DNA from: Candidatus Eisenbacteria bacterium | Lineage (GTDB): Bacteria; Orphanbacterota; Orphanbacteria; Orphanbacterales; Orphanbacteraceae | Direction: 5' to 3' | DNA length: 59,474 bases | Assembly: GCA_016867715.1 (NCBI GenBank) | Contig: VGIW01000008.1 | Coordinates: forward strand, 1 to 59,474 | Shown here: piece after piece, positions 52,205 through 59,474 of the stretch | Layout: each line of letters begins with the position of its first letter | Numbering within the stretch: position 1 is the first letter of the stretch | Notes under the pieces: model-generated | The model's database searches: none | What the model was told of the DNA's origin: nothing | What the model saw: the letters and a program-made list of their open reading frames with translations, nothing else | Program-made: the position numbers and the translations under genes

Positions 52205-53338
52205 TCACCCTCGATCTTCTTTCGTTCCCGCCCGAAAGGAAGCCAGGACCCGCCTTCGAAAGCCGGGCGGACTCCAAGCCTCCACATGCGCGACCAAGGC
52301 ACCGAGGCTGCTTTGCAGGCGCAGTTCTTCCACCTGCCCGTCGTGCGATTCCTTCAGACGTCGCCGGAGCATTCGGCTGAATCGCTGAGCCTTCCGCCTC
52401 CGCACCCGCACGAGCCGCGGAAAGGTCCGAAGGCCGAGAAAAGGAATACCGACGACGGTTCGGGTAAGCAGCGTCGCGGCTTGATTCAGATCGAGAGAAA
52501 GCTCGCCCGCGAGATGGCGCCGAACGTCTCCCAGCATTCCCTTCAGGCGCCCACGATCGTCGTCGAACAGAATGAAGTCGTCCATGTACCGGAGGTAACC
52601 CCCGGGGCGCAGCTGCTCGAGCACGAAATGGTCGAAGCCGCATAGATAGAAGTTCGCAAAATGTTGGCTTGTGAGGTTTCCGATCGGAAGACCGCACGCC
52701 CGTTGCCTGCTCGTCGGCGGCCCGAGCGCCGCCGGCTCGACGAAAAGACAACCGCCGTGCGAGATCTGGTCCGACCCCGCGCCGGCGTCGACGATTGTGT
52801 CGCAAAGGCCCAGCACATGGCGGTCTTTGAGGACTCGCCGCAACCGCGTCTTCAACACGCCGTGATCCACGGTTGCGAAGAAGCGGTGGATGTCGCTCTT
52901 CAGAAAGAACGACCAGCGCCCTGCAAGACGCCGGCATTGTTCGACCGCCGCATGCGTCCCTTTCCCGACCCGGCACGCATACGAGTGATCGATCGCCCCG
53001 CGCTCCAATACAGGACCGATCGCCGCGCAAAGAGCGTGATGGACAACACGGTCCCGAAACGGCGCGGCAGTGATGACGCGTTCCTTGGGATCGCGGATCA
53101 GGAAGCGGTGGGGTTGCCCGGGCTTCCATGCTCCGGCGCGCAGTTCACTCTCCAGCGTGAACAGCTCTTCTTCGAGGTTCCAAAGGAAACGCGCCACCGA
53201 GAGACTTCGTTTCTTTCCGCGCGCGGCCAAACGGGCGGCCGCGTGGAGAGCCGGGAAGGAACAGACGGATTCGAAGAGCCCGCCTACCCGCCGCACGAAG
53301 CCGGCTCCTTGAGGTCGCGGTCGAGCGAGCGGAGTCAT
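52205..53338 (-). CDS. DGR-type reverse transcriptase
   Basis: 377 residues from the ATG at 53338, which overlaps the avd stop by 4 bases; the open frame upstream of it overlaps avd and is not used. RT fingers/palm motifs: RFLIRDPKERVITAAPFRDRVVHHAL (79-104), KSDIHRFFATVDH (147-159, first catalytic Asp), GLPIGNLTSQHFANFYL (216-232), whose IGNLTSQ is the hallmark of DGR reverse transcriptases, and the catalytic RYMDDFILF (251-254 YMDD). A basic C-terminal thumb follows. No maturase or endonuclease domain, unlike group II intron enzymes. It makes adenine-mutagenised cDNA from TR RNA. Confidence 0.97.
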   Translation of the reverse strand: MTPLARPRPQGAGFVRRVGGLFESVCSFPALHAAARLAARGKKRSLSVARFLWNLEEELFTLESELRAGAWKPGQPHRFLIRDPKERVITAAPFRDRVVHHALCAAIGPVLERGAIDHSYACRVGKGTHAAVEQCRRLAGRWSFFLKSDIHRFFATVDHGVLKTRLRRVLKDRHVLGLCDTIVDAGAGSDQISHGGCLFVEPAALGPPTSRQRACGLPIGNLTSQHFANFYLCGFDHFVLEQLRPGGYLRYMDDFILFDDDRGRLKGMLGDVRRHLAGELSLDLNQAATLLTRTVVGIPFLGLRTFPRLVRVRRRKAQRFSRMLRRRLKESHDGQVEELRLQSSLGALVAHVEAWSPPGFRRRVLASFRAGTKEDRG

Positions 53339-53655
53339 CCGCCGACCATCCGACCAGTTTCGGTGAGCTGCCGGAAACCGTGCTCGTAGCCATCGTGTGG
53401 AAGGAAGCCTCGCTGGTGACAGAGGCGAAGGAGAACACGCATCTTCTCCAGCCGGAGGTTCATCCGTTCGAGGACCGGCCGGCGCGCGCGTGTGTAGCGA
53501 GCTTCGACGATGTCCTCGAGCATGTCCAGCGCGAGGGACTCGAGACGGTTCGAGATGGAGAGGCGCACGCGCCGCGGGAACTTCTCCGTGCGGCCGAGGA
53601 GCCAGTCCAGGAACTCGGTCCACTGAAGGTAAAGAGGAAGCTCCTCTTCAGACAT
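53335..53655 (-). CDS. avd: DGR accessory variability determinant (Avd), four-helix bundle
   Basis: 106 residues, mostly helical and basic. PLYLQWTEFLDWLLGRTEKFP, RRVRLSISNRLESLALDMLE, RLEKMRVLLRLCHQRGFL and EHGFRQLTETGRMVGG follow the four-helix-bundle Avd pattern closely. In the Bordetella phage DGR, Avd is a pentameric ring that binds RT and the template RNA and is needed for cDNA synthesis. Start and stop overlap the HRDC gene (8 bases) and RT gene (4 bases), showing a tightly coupled cassette. Confidence 0.94.
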   Translation of the reverse strand: MSEEELPLYLQWTEFLDWLLGRTEKFPRRVRLSISNRLESLALDMLEDIVEARYTRARRPVLERMNLRLEKMRVLLRLCHQRGFLPHDGYEHGFRQLTETGRMVGG

Positions 53656-54190
53656 GCTCGGCTCCGGCGACGGATACGGGGTCTCCGAATCGACTCACGA
53701 GGTCGAGGACGGCCTGTCCGTGTTTTTCGAGGCGCCTTCTTCCCACGCCCGGGACAGACCCGAGTGATGCGATCGATGCCGGGCGGAGACGAGCGATCTC
53801 CGCGAGCTGCCGGTTCGTGAAGATGAGATAAACCGGGACGCCGAGCGAGTCGGCGACTTCGGAACGCCATGCACGAAGAGCCTGATAGAGCCCGGCATCC
53901 TGTTCGGAAACCGGCTCCCTCCAGCCGTAGCGCCCCCGGCGACGGGTCTCCCGGAACTCCTCGGGAGATGCTTCCCCTTCCGTCGCGCCCTCCGCGCCCT
54001 GTTCCCCCGGCGCTCGGCGCAACCGATGCGTGACGGCCAACGTCCAATAGGGCCGGCCGCCGTGCTCGAAGAACGCGGGGACCACATCGAGGATTTCGCA
54101 GCGTCTCTCGAGCGCTTCGATCGGATCCGCGTCGAAACCCTGCGCGGAAGGCAAGAAGGGGAGCGTGAGGATGGTAACGGAAACGCTCAC
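53648..54190 (-). CDS. HRDC-domain DGR accessory protein
   Basis: 180 residues from a GTG with GGAG upstream. The N-terminal part (about 1-60) is beta-rich (VTILTLPFLPSAQGFD, YWTLAVTHRLRR) and followed by a charged linker. Residues about 98-170 form an HRDC domain: YQALRAWRSEVADSLGVPVY, IFTNRQLAEIARLRP, LGSVPGVGRRRLEKHGQAVLDLV. HRDC domains bind nucleic acid in RecQ and RNase D. HRDC proteins have been noted next to some DGR reverse transcriptases; their role there is unproven. It lies between the target gene and avd. Confidence 0.9.
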   Translation of the reverse strand: MSVSVTILTLPFLPSAQGFDADPIEALERRCEILDVVPAFFEHGGRPYWTLAVTHRLRRAPGEQGAEGATEGEASPEEFRETRRRGRYGWREPVSEQDAGLYQALRAWRSEVADSLGVPVYLIFTNRQLAEIARLRPASIASLGSVPGVGRRRLEKHGQAVLDLVSRFGDPVSVAGAEHV

Positions 54191-54323
54191 GCCGAGATCT
54201 CCTCAAGCCTGTGGACAACCGCCCGGCCACGCGGCCTCGGCCGTCTCTCGGGCTTCGCCCTTCTCGCCGGCCTCGGCCTCGGAAAGAACCCCGCAAATCG
54301 TAAAATGGTAAAAGCGCAAAGCG

Positions 54324-56711
54324 TCATGAACCGTTCCTCGCGAGACGAAAACCGAGGTAGTAGTCGCGGTTGCCCGGCGCGTGGACGATCCGACTCGCGG
54401 AGCGGCAGAACTGGGCGCAGTTGAACCAGCTGCCACCCCGTAACACGCGGTAGGAGCCGGAGCCGGGACCCGTCGGGTCGGTCGCCGTACCCCCATACGA
54501 TCCGTACCAATCCCAACACCACTCCCACACGTTCCCGTGCATGTCGTACAGCCCCCAAGCGTTCGGGCTCTTCCCGCCGACTGCATGCGTCTGGCTCCCG
54601 GAATTCTGATCGTACCAACCGACCAAGTCCAGTTTGGAGTCGAAACCGGTCGCGCTCGTGATCGTCCCGTTGCAGAACGCGCTCCCGCTCCCCGCGCGAC
54701 ACGCGTGCTCCCACTCCGCCTCGGTCAAGAGACGATAGCCGTACGCATCCTTGTTCCACATCACCGTCGCCGACGTGATGTGATTCCCGGAATAAGCCGG
54801 CTGCAAGATCGTATACGCCGGTGTCAACCCCTCTCTCTCCGATCGCTTGTTGCAGTACATCACCGCATCGAACCAGGTCACGTTCTCCACTGGACGACTC
54901 GAACCCCGAAAACCCGACTCGTTCCAACCCATCACCGACTCCCACTCCGACTGCGTCACCTCGTACTTCGAGACGTAGAACGATCGCGTCAGCGTCACTT
55001 GATGCTGATCCTCGTTCGAGTCCCGGCCGAGCTCCCCCGACGGACTCCCCATCGTGAACGTGCCGGCGCGAACGAGGACCATGTCGCGTGGGGCCGTGAC
55101 CACGGCGGGTTGCGGGGGTGGAGGAGGTGGAGGAGGCGGGGGCGCGGGCTCCTTGCCGCTCCCCGCGCAGGTCACGTTGCTGCACGATGCGCCGGTCGAG
55201 ATCGTCACGCTCTTCGCTCCGGGACCGGAGGGGGAGAAACGGACCGCGACCGAGTGGACGGCGCCCGCGGCGAGATCGTACGCGCCGCCCCCCGCCGTGA
55301 TCTTGAAGTCCGTCCCGGCCGGAACGCTCACCGAGCCGGTCAGTCTTCCCCCACCCGCGTTCTGGATCGTAAAACGCTTCTCCGCCTGCGAGCCGACCTC
55401 CAGCGCGCCGAAATCGAGAGAGGAAGCGGAAAGGCGGCAGGAGGGGGGAGGATCCACGGGCGGCGGAGTCGACGGCGGGGGAGTGACAACCGTCTGTGGA
55501 GCAGGCGGAGGCGTAGACCTCTCCTGCCTGGGCGCCGGCGTCTCGCGTGGGGGAGAGAGCGGCTTCGGTGTCTCCCTTGTCGCGCTCTCGCGCGGTTGAA
55601 TGACCGCGATGCGCTCCTCTCTTTCTTTCTTTTCGGCAAGCTGGGGAATCGCGATCCAGACGAGCGCGACCGCCAAGGCGGCCGCTCCGGCCGCGAGAGC
55701 AGCGATTCTCCAGCCTCGCCGCGCTCGCCGTGCGGGCGCCCCCGCCGCCGGAACGCCCGTCCGATACCCCTCCACTCGCGAAGCCTCGGGACCGAGACCG
55801 CGAAGAACATCCTCCACGCTTGGGCGGCGAGAGGGATCCCGCTCCAGCATCGCCGCGAGCCGCGCGCGAAGCTCGGCCGGAGCGTGCGCGCGCACGCGCT
55901 CCCCTGCGAGACCCTCCCGATGCTGCTGCATCACGAGGAGAGGATTCTCGTCCTCGTACACGCGCCGCCCCGTCGCCATCTCGTACCAGAGCGCGCCGAG
56001 CGCATACACATCCGTCGCCGCGGTGATCGCCTCCCCCGCCCCGCACTGCTCCGGAGACATGTACGCCGCCGTCCCGTACCCGCCCACCGTCACGCTCCGC
56101 GCGTCGATCTTTTTCGCCACGCCGAAGTCGATCACGACCAGGCGGTCGAGACGCCCGTCGGCGAGAAGGAGATTCCCCGGTTTCAGATCCCGGTGTACCA
56201 CGCCCAATCGGTGCGCCACGCGAAGCGCCCGACCGATCTGCGCCACCACGATCTCGCACTCCGCGATCGTGAGCTTCCCCTTCTCCCGAAGCCAATCCCC
56301 GAGATGCGTGTGCCCGGGAATCCGCTCCATCTCGATGAAGGGAAGCTCCGCGAACCCGGTCGAGACGCTCCCCGTCCCATAAACAGTAGGAACCGGACAC
56401 AACGGATCCGCCTTCTTGAGCTGCTCCAGAATCTCCGCCTCGCGCCGAAACTTCCGCACCACGTCCGCGTCGCCGAGAAGCTCCTGCCGCAAGACCTTCA
56501 ACACGCAGGGCCGGTTCGACGCGCTGTTGTGGCCGGAGTAGATCCGGGCCATGCCGCCCTTGTCGGAGAGAAGAACGAGACGGCGATAGGGGCCGAGCGT
56601 CATCCCGCCGCTCGTCGAGGACGCCCCCCGATTCCTCCCGAGAAGGTAGAGAAGCGCGCCGAGACCGACGACGAGAAGGGTGGCGAGAACGCTGACGAGT
56701 GCGGTCTGCAT
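54324..56711 (-). CDS. DGR target: membrane Ser/Thr kinase with HYDIN/Ig-like and variable FGE/C-type-lectin domains
   Basis: 795 residues. TM1 at about 5-24. Kinase domain at about 40-305: Gly-rich LSDKGGMARIYSG, Lys72, HRDLKPGN (173-180), DFG (195-197) and MSPEQ (218-222), all catalytic residues present. TM2 at about 334-356, a Pro-rich stretch, a HYDIN/Ig-like domain at 424-516, ten consecutive Pro at about 524-533, then an FGE-sulfatase/C-type-lectin-fold domain at 541-793. Codons 748-792 are the variable repeat. Fourteen residues differ from what the template encodes (754, 757, 763, 765, 768, 773, 775-778, 780, 783-785). With the kinase cytoplasmic, TM2 places the lectin-fold domain outside, making a receptor kinase with a diversified sensor. 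A PP2C gene lies 13 bases upstream. Confidence 0.95.
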   Translation of the reverse strand: MQTALVSVLATLLVVGLGALLYLLGRNRGASSTSGGMTLGPYRRLVLLSDKGGMARIYSGHNSASNRPCVLKVLRQELLGDADVVRKFRREAEILEQLKKADPLCPVPTVYGTGSVSTGFAELPFIEMERIPGHTHLGDWLREKGKLTIAECEIVVAQIGRALRVAHRLGVVHRDLKPGNLLLADGRLDRLVVIDFGVAKKIDARSVTVGGYGTAAYMSPEQCGAGEAITAATDVYALGALWYEMATGRRVYEDENPLLVMQQHREGLAGERVRAHAPAELRARLAAMLERDPSRRPSVEDVLRGLGPEASRVEGYRTGVPAAGAPARRARRGWRIAALAAGAAALAVALVWIAIPQLAEKKEREERIAVIQPRESATRETPKPLSPPRETPAPRQERSTPPPAPQTVVTPPPSTPPPVDPPPSCRLSASSLDFGALEVGSQAEKRFTIQNAGGGRLTGSVSVPAGTDFKITAGGGAYDLAAGAVHSVAVRFSPSGPGAKSVTISTGASCSNVTCAGSGKEPAPPPPPPPPPPQPAVVTAPRDMVLVRAGTFTMGSPSGELGRDSNEDQHQVTLTRSFYVSKYEVTQSEWESVMGWNESGFRGSSRPVENVTWFDAVMYCNKRSEREGLTPAYTILQPAYSGNHITSATVMWNKDAYGYRLLTEAEWEHACRAGSGSAFCNGTITSATGFDSKLDLVGWYDQNSGSQTHAVGGKSPNAWGLYDMHGNVWEWCWDWYGSYGGTATDPTGPGSGSYRVLRGGSWFNCAQFCRSASRIVHAPGNRDYYLGFRLARNGS
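54337..54470 (-). repeat. diversity-generating retroelement variable repeat (VR)
   Basis: 134 bases at the 3' end of the kinase-lectin gene, gap-free with the TR. The last 22 bases on the coding strand (encoding LGFRLA) are identical to TR and lack variation, consistent with the initiation-of-mutagenic-homing site; beyond it the two copies diverge at once. The 5' edge coincides exactly with the first base of codon 748. The stop codon is 11 bases past the VR. Confidence 0.97.
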
Positions 56712-56724
56712 GACGATCGATGCC

Positions 56725-58320
56725 TCAAGGACCGGCCGAAACCCGCACGCGAAGCAAGTCTGATCGGACCGTATCGGAGTCGGTGACCAGAAGGATCTGG
56801 ATCTCGTAGTCGCCGGAATCGAGTGCCGCGATCTGTTTCACGACCCAGGGTTCTTGTTCCTTGGAGCAGACAAGCTTCCTCTGCTCGCTCCACGGCTTGT
56901 TCCGAGCGCGGTATCGAGCGACCCACTCCGTCCGCGCCGGCACCCGGCCGGCGACCTCGAAGGCGAGACTCTGATAGCGCCTGAGCCGGACGATCTCGCC
57001 GGGCCGCGCCGGTGTTCCTTTGACGTCCCCGCCCGGCTCGACCGGCCCCAGCCAACGGATCTCGATCGGTTCCGGAGACGGAGAGGGGACCGCGACCTCG
57101 CTCGGCGACACGGGCGTTTCCGGAGCAGGTGGCTCGACGGCGACCACTCGCTCCGGAGGGCGTTCGTCCCGAGTCCTCTCGGGCCGAACGTCGCGCGCCT
57201 CCCGATCGGCGTGCGCTTCCCGCTCCGCGCGGGGCGCCGTTGCGGACACGGGGGCCTGCGGCGGGTCGCCGCCGCGCTGGGTTCTCGGCGGAGAAAACGC
57301 CGTCGAATCCTCCACCGTCTCGGTCTCCGTCGTCTCGACCACGTCGTCGGGTACACGATCCGGCGGCCGCCTGAAGAGAAGCCATCCGATCCCGCCGATC
57401 CCCGCGACGAGGAAGAGAGAGAGGAGCGTCACCAAGACCCTCCGGCCGCGGCTCAAGCCTCGACCCGCGTTCCCCTCTCCCGCCACGCCTTCCTCCTTTC
57501 TCAACGCCTCCACGTCGGGGAGCCGTCCAACCGACGGCTTCGCCCTCGGGAGCCGTCCGGCCTCCACGACGCCGACCGTGATGTTGTCCGTGCTCCCTTT
57601 CGTGTAGGCGAGGCTAAGAAGATTGCGGAGCGCATCGGAGAGATCGCGGGTCCCCCGGAGATGCTGCACCAGCTCGTCCGGCGCGACGATCCCCTCGACG
57701 GGGTTCCCCGTGAGGCCGTCCGTGCAGGCCAGAACGAGTGAGTTCGGCGCGAGAGGAACTCTTCGAATATCCGGAGAGGGCTTCCCGCTCTCCCCGAGAT
57801 GGCGCGTGAGCGCGGAGGCGAGAGTCCGGACGACCGGGTTCGTCGCCGCTTCGGACGCGGTGTAGAGGCCGCGGTCGATCGCGTCCTGCACGGCGCTGTG
57901 GTCGGTCGTGAGCGGCTCGATCCGTCCCTCGGCGAGAAGGTACGCGCGGCTGTCGCCGACGTGCGCGACGACCCACTCGTCTTCCGTGGCGAAGACGACG
58001 ACGAGCGTCGTTCCCATCCCGCGGAGCGACGGATTCGCTTCGCTCTCCCGAAGAAGCGCTTCGTGCGCCTCTTCGAACGCGTCCCCCAGCCACGGCTCCA
58101 GCTCCTCGCGCCGCGGAGGCCGATCCCGGAGCCGATCGCGGAGGAGGAGGGCCGCGCGGCGGCTCGCATGCGCCCCGCCGAGCGCGCCCCCCATTCCGTC
58201 CGCGACGACGAGCGCGGCGTGCACGCATCCCTTCGCTGGAGAGAAAACCAGTCCCCAGCAAAAATCCTCGTTCTCCGGGCGACGCCCCTGCGTCGTCCGA
58301 AACTGAACCGTCCGCTTCAC
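56725..58320 (-). CDS. membrane PP2C-type Ser/Thr phosphatase with an extracytoplasmic domain
   Basis: 531 residues. PP2C domain at about 1-255 with all metal and phosphate motifs: NEDF (17-20), ADGMGG (40-45), HVGDSRAY (120-127), CTDGLTGN (199-206), TDNITV (244-249). One TM helix at about 295-316, then a Pro/Glu/Arg linker and a beta-rich C-terminal domain at about 410-531 (IEIRWLGPVEPGG, SLAFEVAGRV, GDYEIQILLV) expected outside the cell membrane. PP2C enzymes commonly oppose Hanks-type kinases; here the kinase gene follows after 13 bases, so the pair is probably co-translated and antagonistic. Confidence 0.95.
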   Translation of the reverse strand: MKRTVQFRTTQGRRPENEDFCWGLVFSPAKGCVHAALVVADGMGGALGGAHASRRAALLLRDRLRDRPPRREELEPWLGDAFEEAHEALLRESEANPSLRGMGTTLVVVFATEDEWVVAHVGDSRAYLLAEGRIEPLTTDHSAVQDAIDRGLYTASEAATNPVVRTLASALTRHLGESGKPSPDIRRVPLAPNSLVLACTDGLTGNPVEGIVAPDELVQHLRGTRDLSDALRNLLSLAYTKGSTDNITVGVVEAGRLPRAKPSVGRLPDVEALRKEEGVAGEGNAGRGLSRGRRVLVTLLSLFLVAGIGGIGWLLFRRPPDRVPDDVVETTETETVEDSTAFSPPRTQRGGDPPQAPVSATAPRAEREAHADREARDVRPERTRDERPPERVVAVEPPAPETPVSPSEVAVPSPSPEPIEIRWLGPVEPGGDVKGTPARPGEIVRLRRYQSLAFEVAGRVPARTEWVARYRARNKPWSEQRKLVCSKEQEPWVVKQIAALDSGDYEIQILLVTDSDTVRSDLLRVRVSAGP

Positions 58321-58382
58321 GGCCGCCTCATTACGGTCCGGATCATCGTCCGGAGCCGCCTACGCGATCTTCGGGCTCGCGC

Positions 58383-59474
58383 TCAGTCCTTGTGATAGAC
58401 GAGCTCCACCGTCCCCATCCGGATCACGTCCCCTTCCTTGAGGACGCGCGGCTCGTCCGCCTTCATCGCCGCGCCGTTCAAGAGCGTGGCGTTCCGATCG
58501 GGATCCGCCGGATCCGGGATGTTGATGAACGTGTAGCCCTCGCTTCCGTACTTCAGCCTCGCCTGGCGGCTCGAGACAGTCGGATCGGAAAGCTGAATGT
58601 GGCGCGTCGGGTCCCCCTGAAGGCGGCCGAAGGTGTACTCGATCTGGTGATCGCTCACGCCGCGCGGACGGACGAGGCGGATCTCCTTGAGATCGACGCC
58701 GCCCTTCACCTCGAAGCGTCCGGGCATCACCTTCACGGTCCCCGCCTGGATCGCCTCCTGGGTCGGAACGGCGGCCGTGATCTTCTGGGTCTTGTCGGTC
58801 ACCGTGACGATCCCGGCCCCGAAATCATCCGTGGCCGGCTCGCGGGAACTTCTCCGAAGAACGAGAACGAGCGCGGCCGCGACCACGACAACCGCCGCGA
58901 TGAGACCGAAGAGGAGCCAGCGAGGCTTCGCCCCTTCTTCGGCCTCGGCGAGGAGCGAACGCGCGACGGAAAGTCCGGCCGGGGGACGGGTCATCGACTG
59001 CCCCAAGGTGATCGCTTGCTGCAAGAGCGGGATCGCGGCCTTGAACTTGCGGTTCGAGAGGAGCGACTGCGCCTGGCCGAGAAGGTTGTCGAACTCCGCC
59101 TGGCGCGGATCGATCGGAGGAATGACCTCGCCCCCGCCGCCCCCGCCGTCGCCGTGCTCGGCGCGTTCGAGCTCGACGAGGGTGAGCTGGCCGCTCTGCG
59201 CGTCCTGGTTCACGATGCCGGTCACGCGATAGCGCGCCTCGGTCGGCGGAAGTCCTTTGTCCGTGATGACCGTGATCCCGTCGCCCCAATCGTCGCGGAG
59301 CTCGTACGCCCACGTGTTCCCCGAGGGGTCGGGGCGCCACTTGTCTATCCGCCCATAGATCTCGACCTTCGTGTTCGCCCCGATCGTTCCCTGGCGAATC
59401 TGGACGATCACCCGCTCGATGTCCTGGGCGAGGGCTTCGCCCAATGCCCCGAGGAGCGTGCCCAGCACGAGCAA
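58383..59474 (-). CDS. membrane FHA-domain protein, 5' end outside the window
   Basis: 363 residues visible; the frame is open to the right edge, so the true start may lie beyond. A signal-like hydrophobic start (residues 2-16) is followed by a periplasmic part with an OB-like region (VEIYGRIDKWRPD to LTLVELERAE), a Gly-rich linker and a TPR-like helical stretch (about 125-180). A TM helix sits at about 186-207, and a C-terminal cytoplasmic FHA domain at about 268-363 has HIQLSDPTVSSRQARL, and LLNG near 331. FHA domains bind phosphothreonine, so this is a likely partner of the kinase and phosphatase encoded downstream. Confidence 0.9.
   Translation of the reverse strand: MLVLGTLLGALGEALAQDIERVIVQIRQGTIGANTKVEIYGRIDKWRPDPSGNTWAYELRDDWGDGITVITDKGLPPTEARYRVTGIVNQDAQSGQLTLVELERAEHGDGGGGGGEVIPPIDPRQAEFDNLLGQAQSLLSNRKFKAAIPLLQQAITLGQSMTRPPAGLSVARSLLAEAEEGAKPRWLLFGLIAAVVVVAAALVLVLRRSSREPATDDFGAGIVTVTDKTQKITAAVPTQEAIQAGTVKVMPGRFEVKGGVDLKEIRLVRPRGVSDHQIEYTFGRLQGDPTRHIQLSDPTVSSRQARLKYGSEGYTFINIPDPADPDRNATLLNGAAMKADEPRVLKEGDVIRMGTVELVYHKD

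Noticed and set aside
52021-52380. Plus-strand open frames across the template repeat
   Set aside because: They arise from the T-rich complement of the TR and the antisense of the RT 3' end; no signal or ribosome site.
52205-53338. Group II intron or retron reverse transcriptase
   Set aside because: The IGNLTSQ motif, Avd neighbour and TR/VR pair identify a DGR; no intron or msr-msd structure was seen.

Overview
The window is about 59.5 kb of dense, GC-rich bacterial chromosome. Outer-membrane beta-barrels, a TolC-type channel, lipoproteins, Tat and Sec signals and exported c-type cytochromes indicate a Gram-negative (diderm) cell. Four-subunit 2-oxoacid:ferredoxin oxidoreductase, ATP-dependent PEP carboxykinase, nickel uptake and multihaem cytochromes point to a metabolically flexible, probably facultatively or strictly anaerobic environmental lineage. 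The mixture resembles uncultured FCB-type phyla (Eisenbacteria or Latescibacteria-like), but that placement is inference; no rRNA or tRNA gene was recognised.

Layout. 1-6.4 kb: an M29 aminopeptidase, pckA and a korDABC operon whose ferredoxin gene is frameshifted. 6.5-19.3 kb: a 1005-residue protein with two GlnD/GlnE-like nucleotidyltransferase motifs, a Ppx/GppA phosphatase, a membrane spermine-synthase-like protein, a complete AmmeMemoRadiSam system (Memo and AMMECR1 fused, plus a Tat-signal radical SAM protein) interrupted by a repeat element, a hotdog thioesterase, an ACT protein and a homoserine acetyltransferase-homoserine dehydrogenase fusion. 19.4-29.2 kb: a TolC/MFP/RND efflux operon, TudS/YbgA-like protein, photolyase, LapA-like protein and CorA. 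29.2-33.8 kb: a nickel operon (NikK, NikL, beta-barrel, NikM, NikQ, NikO, NikR) behind a promoter that overlaps a NikR-type palindrome. 33.8-46.1 kb: CpeT-like lipoprotein, pentahaem cytochrome, haem-tagged beta-barrel, frameshifted DUF4397 lipoprotein, redoxin and DsbD-alpha-like lipoproteins, OmpA lipoprotein, pullulanase, anchored solute-binding protein. 46.2-51.7 kb: HtpX-like protease, LemA, a deleted amidohydrolase, an MFS transporter and a frameshifted nitroreductase.

52.0-59.5 kb is the most remarkable region: a diversity-generating retroelement (DGR). A 134-nt template repeat (TR), a DGR-type reverse transcriptase, Avd and an HRDC-domain protein lie downstream of a target gene carrying the variable repeat (VR). 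TR and VR differ at 19 positions, and every difference is at a TR adenine. The target is a two-TM-segment Ser/Thr kinase ending in a HYDIN/Ig-like domain and an FGE/C-type-lectin-fold domain that holds the VR. Immediately upstream in the same direction are a membrane PP2C phosphatase and a membrane FHA protein, which runs off the window. The locus therefore looks like a receptor-kinase signalling cassette whose extracytoplasmic sensor face is rewritten by mutagenic retrohoming.

Three genes (ferredoxin, DUF4397 lipoprotein, nitroreductase) carry apparent single-base frameshifts and one (amidohydrolase) has lost its catalytic core. Some of these could be assembly errors.
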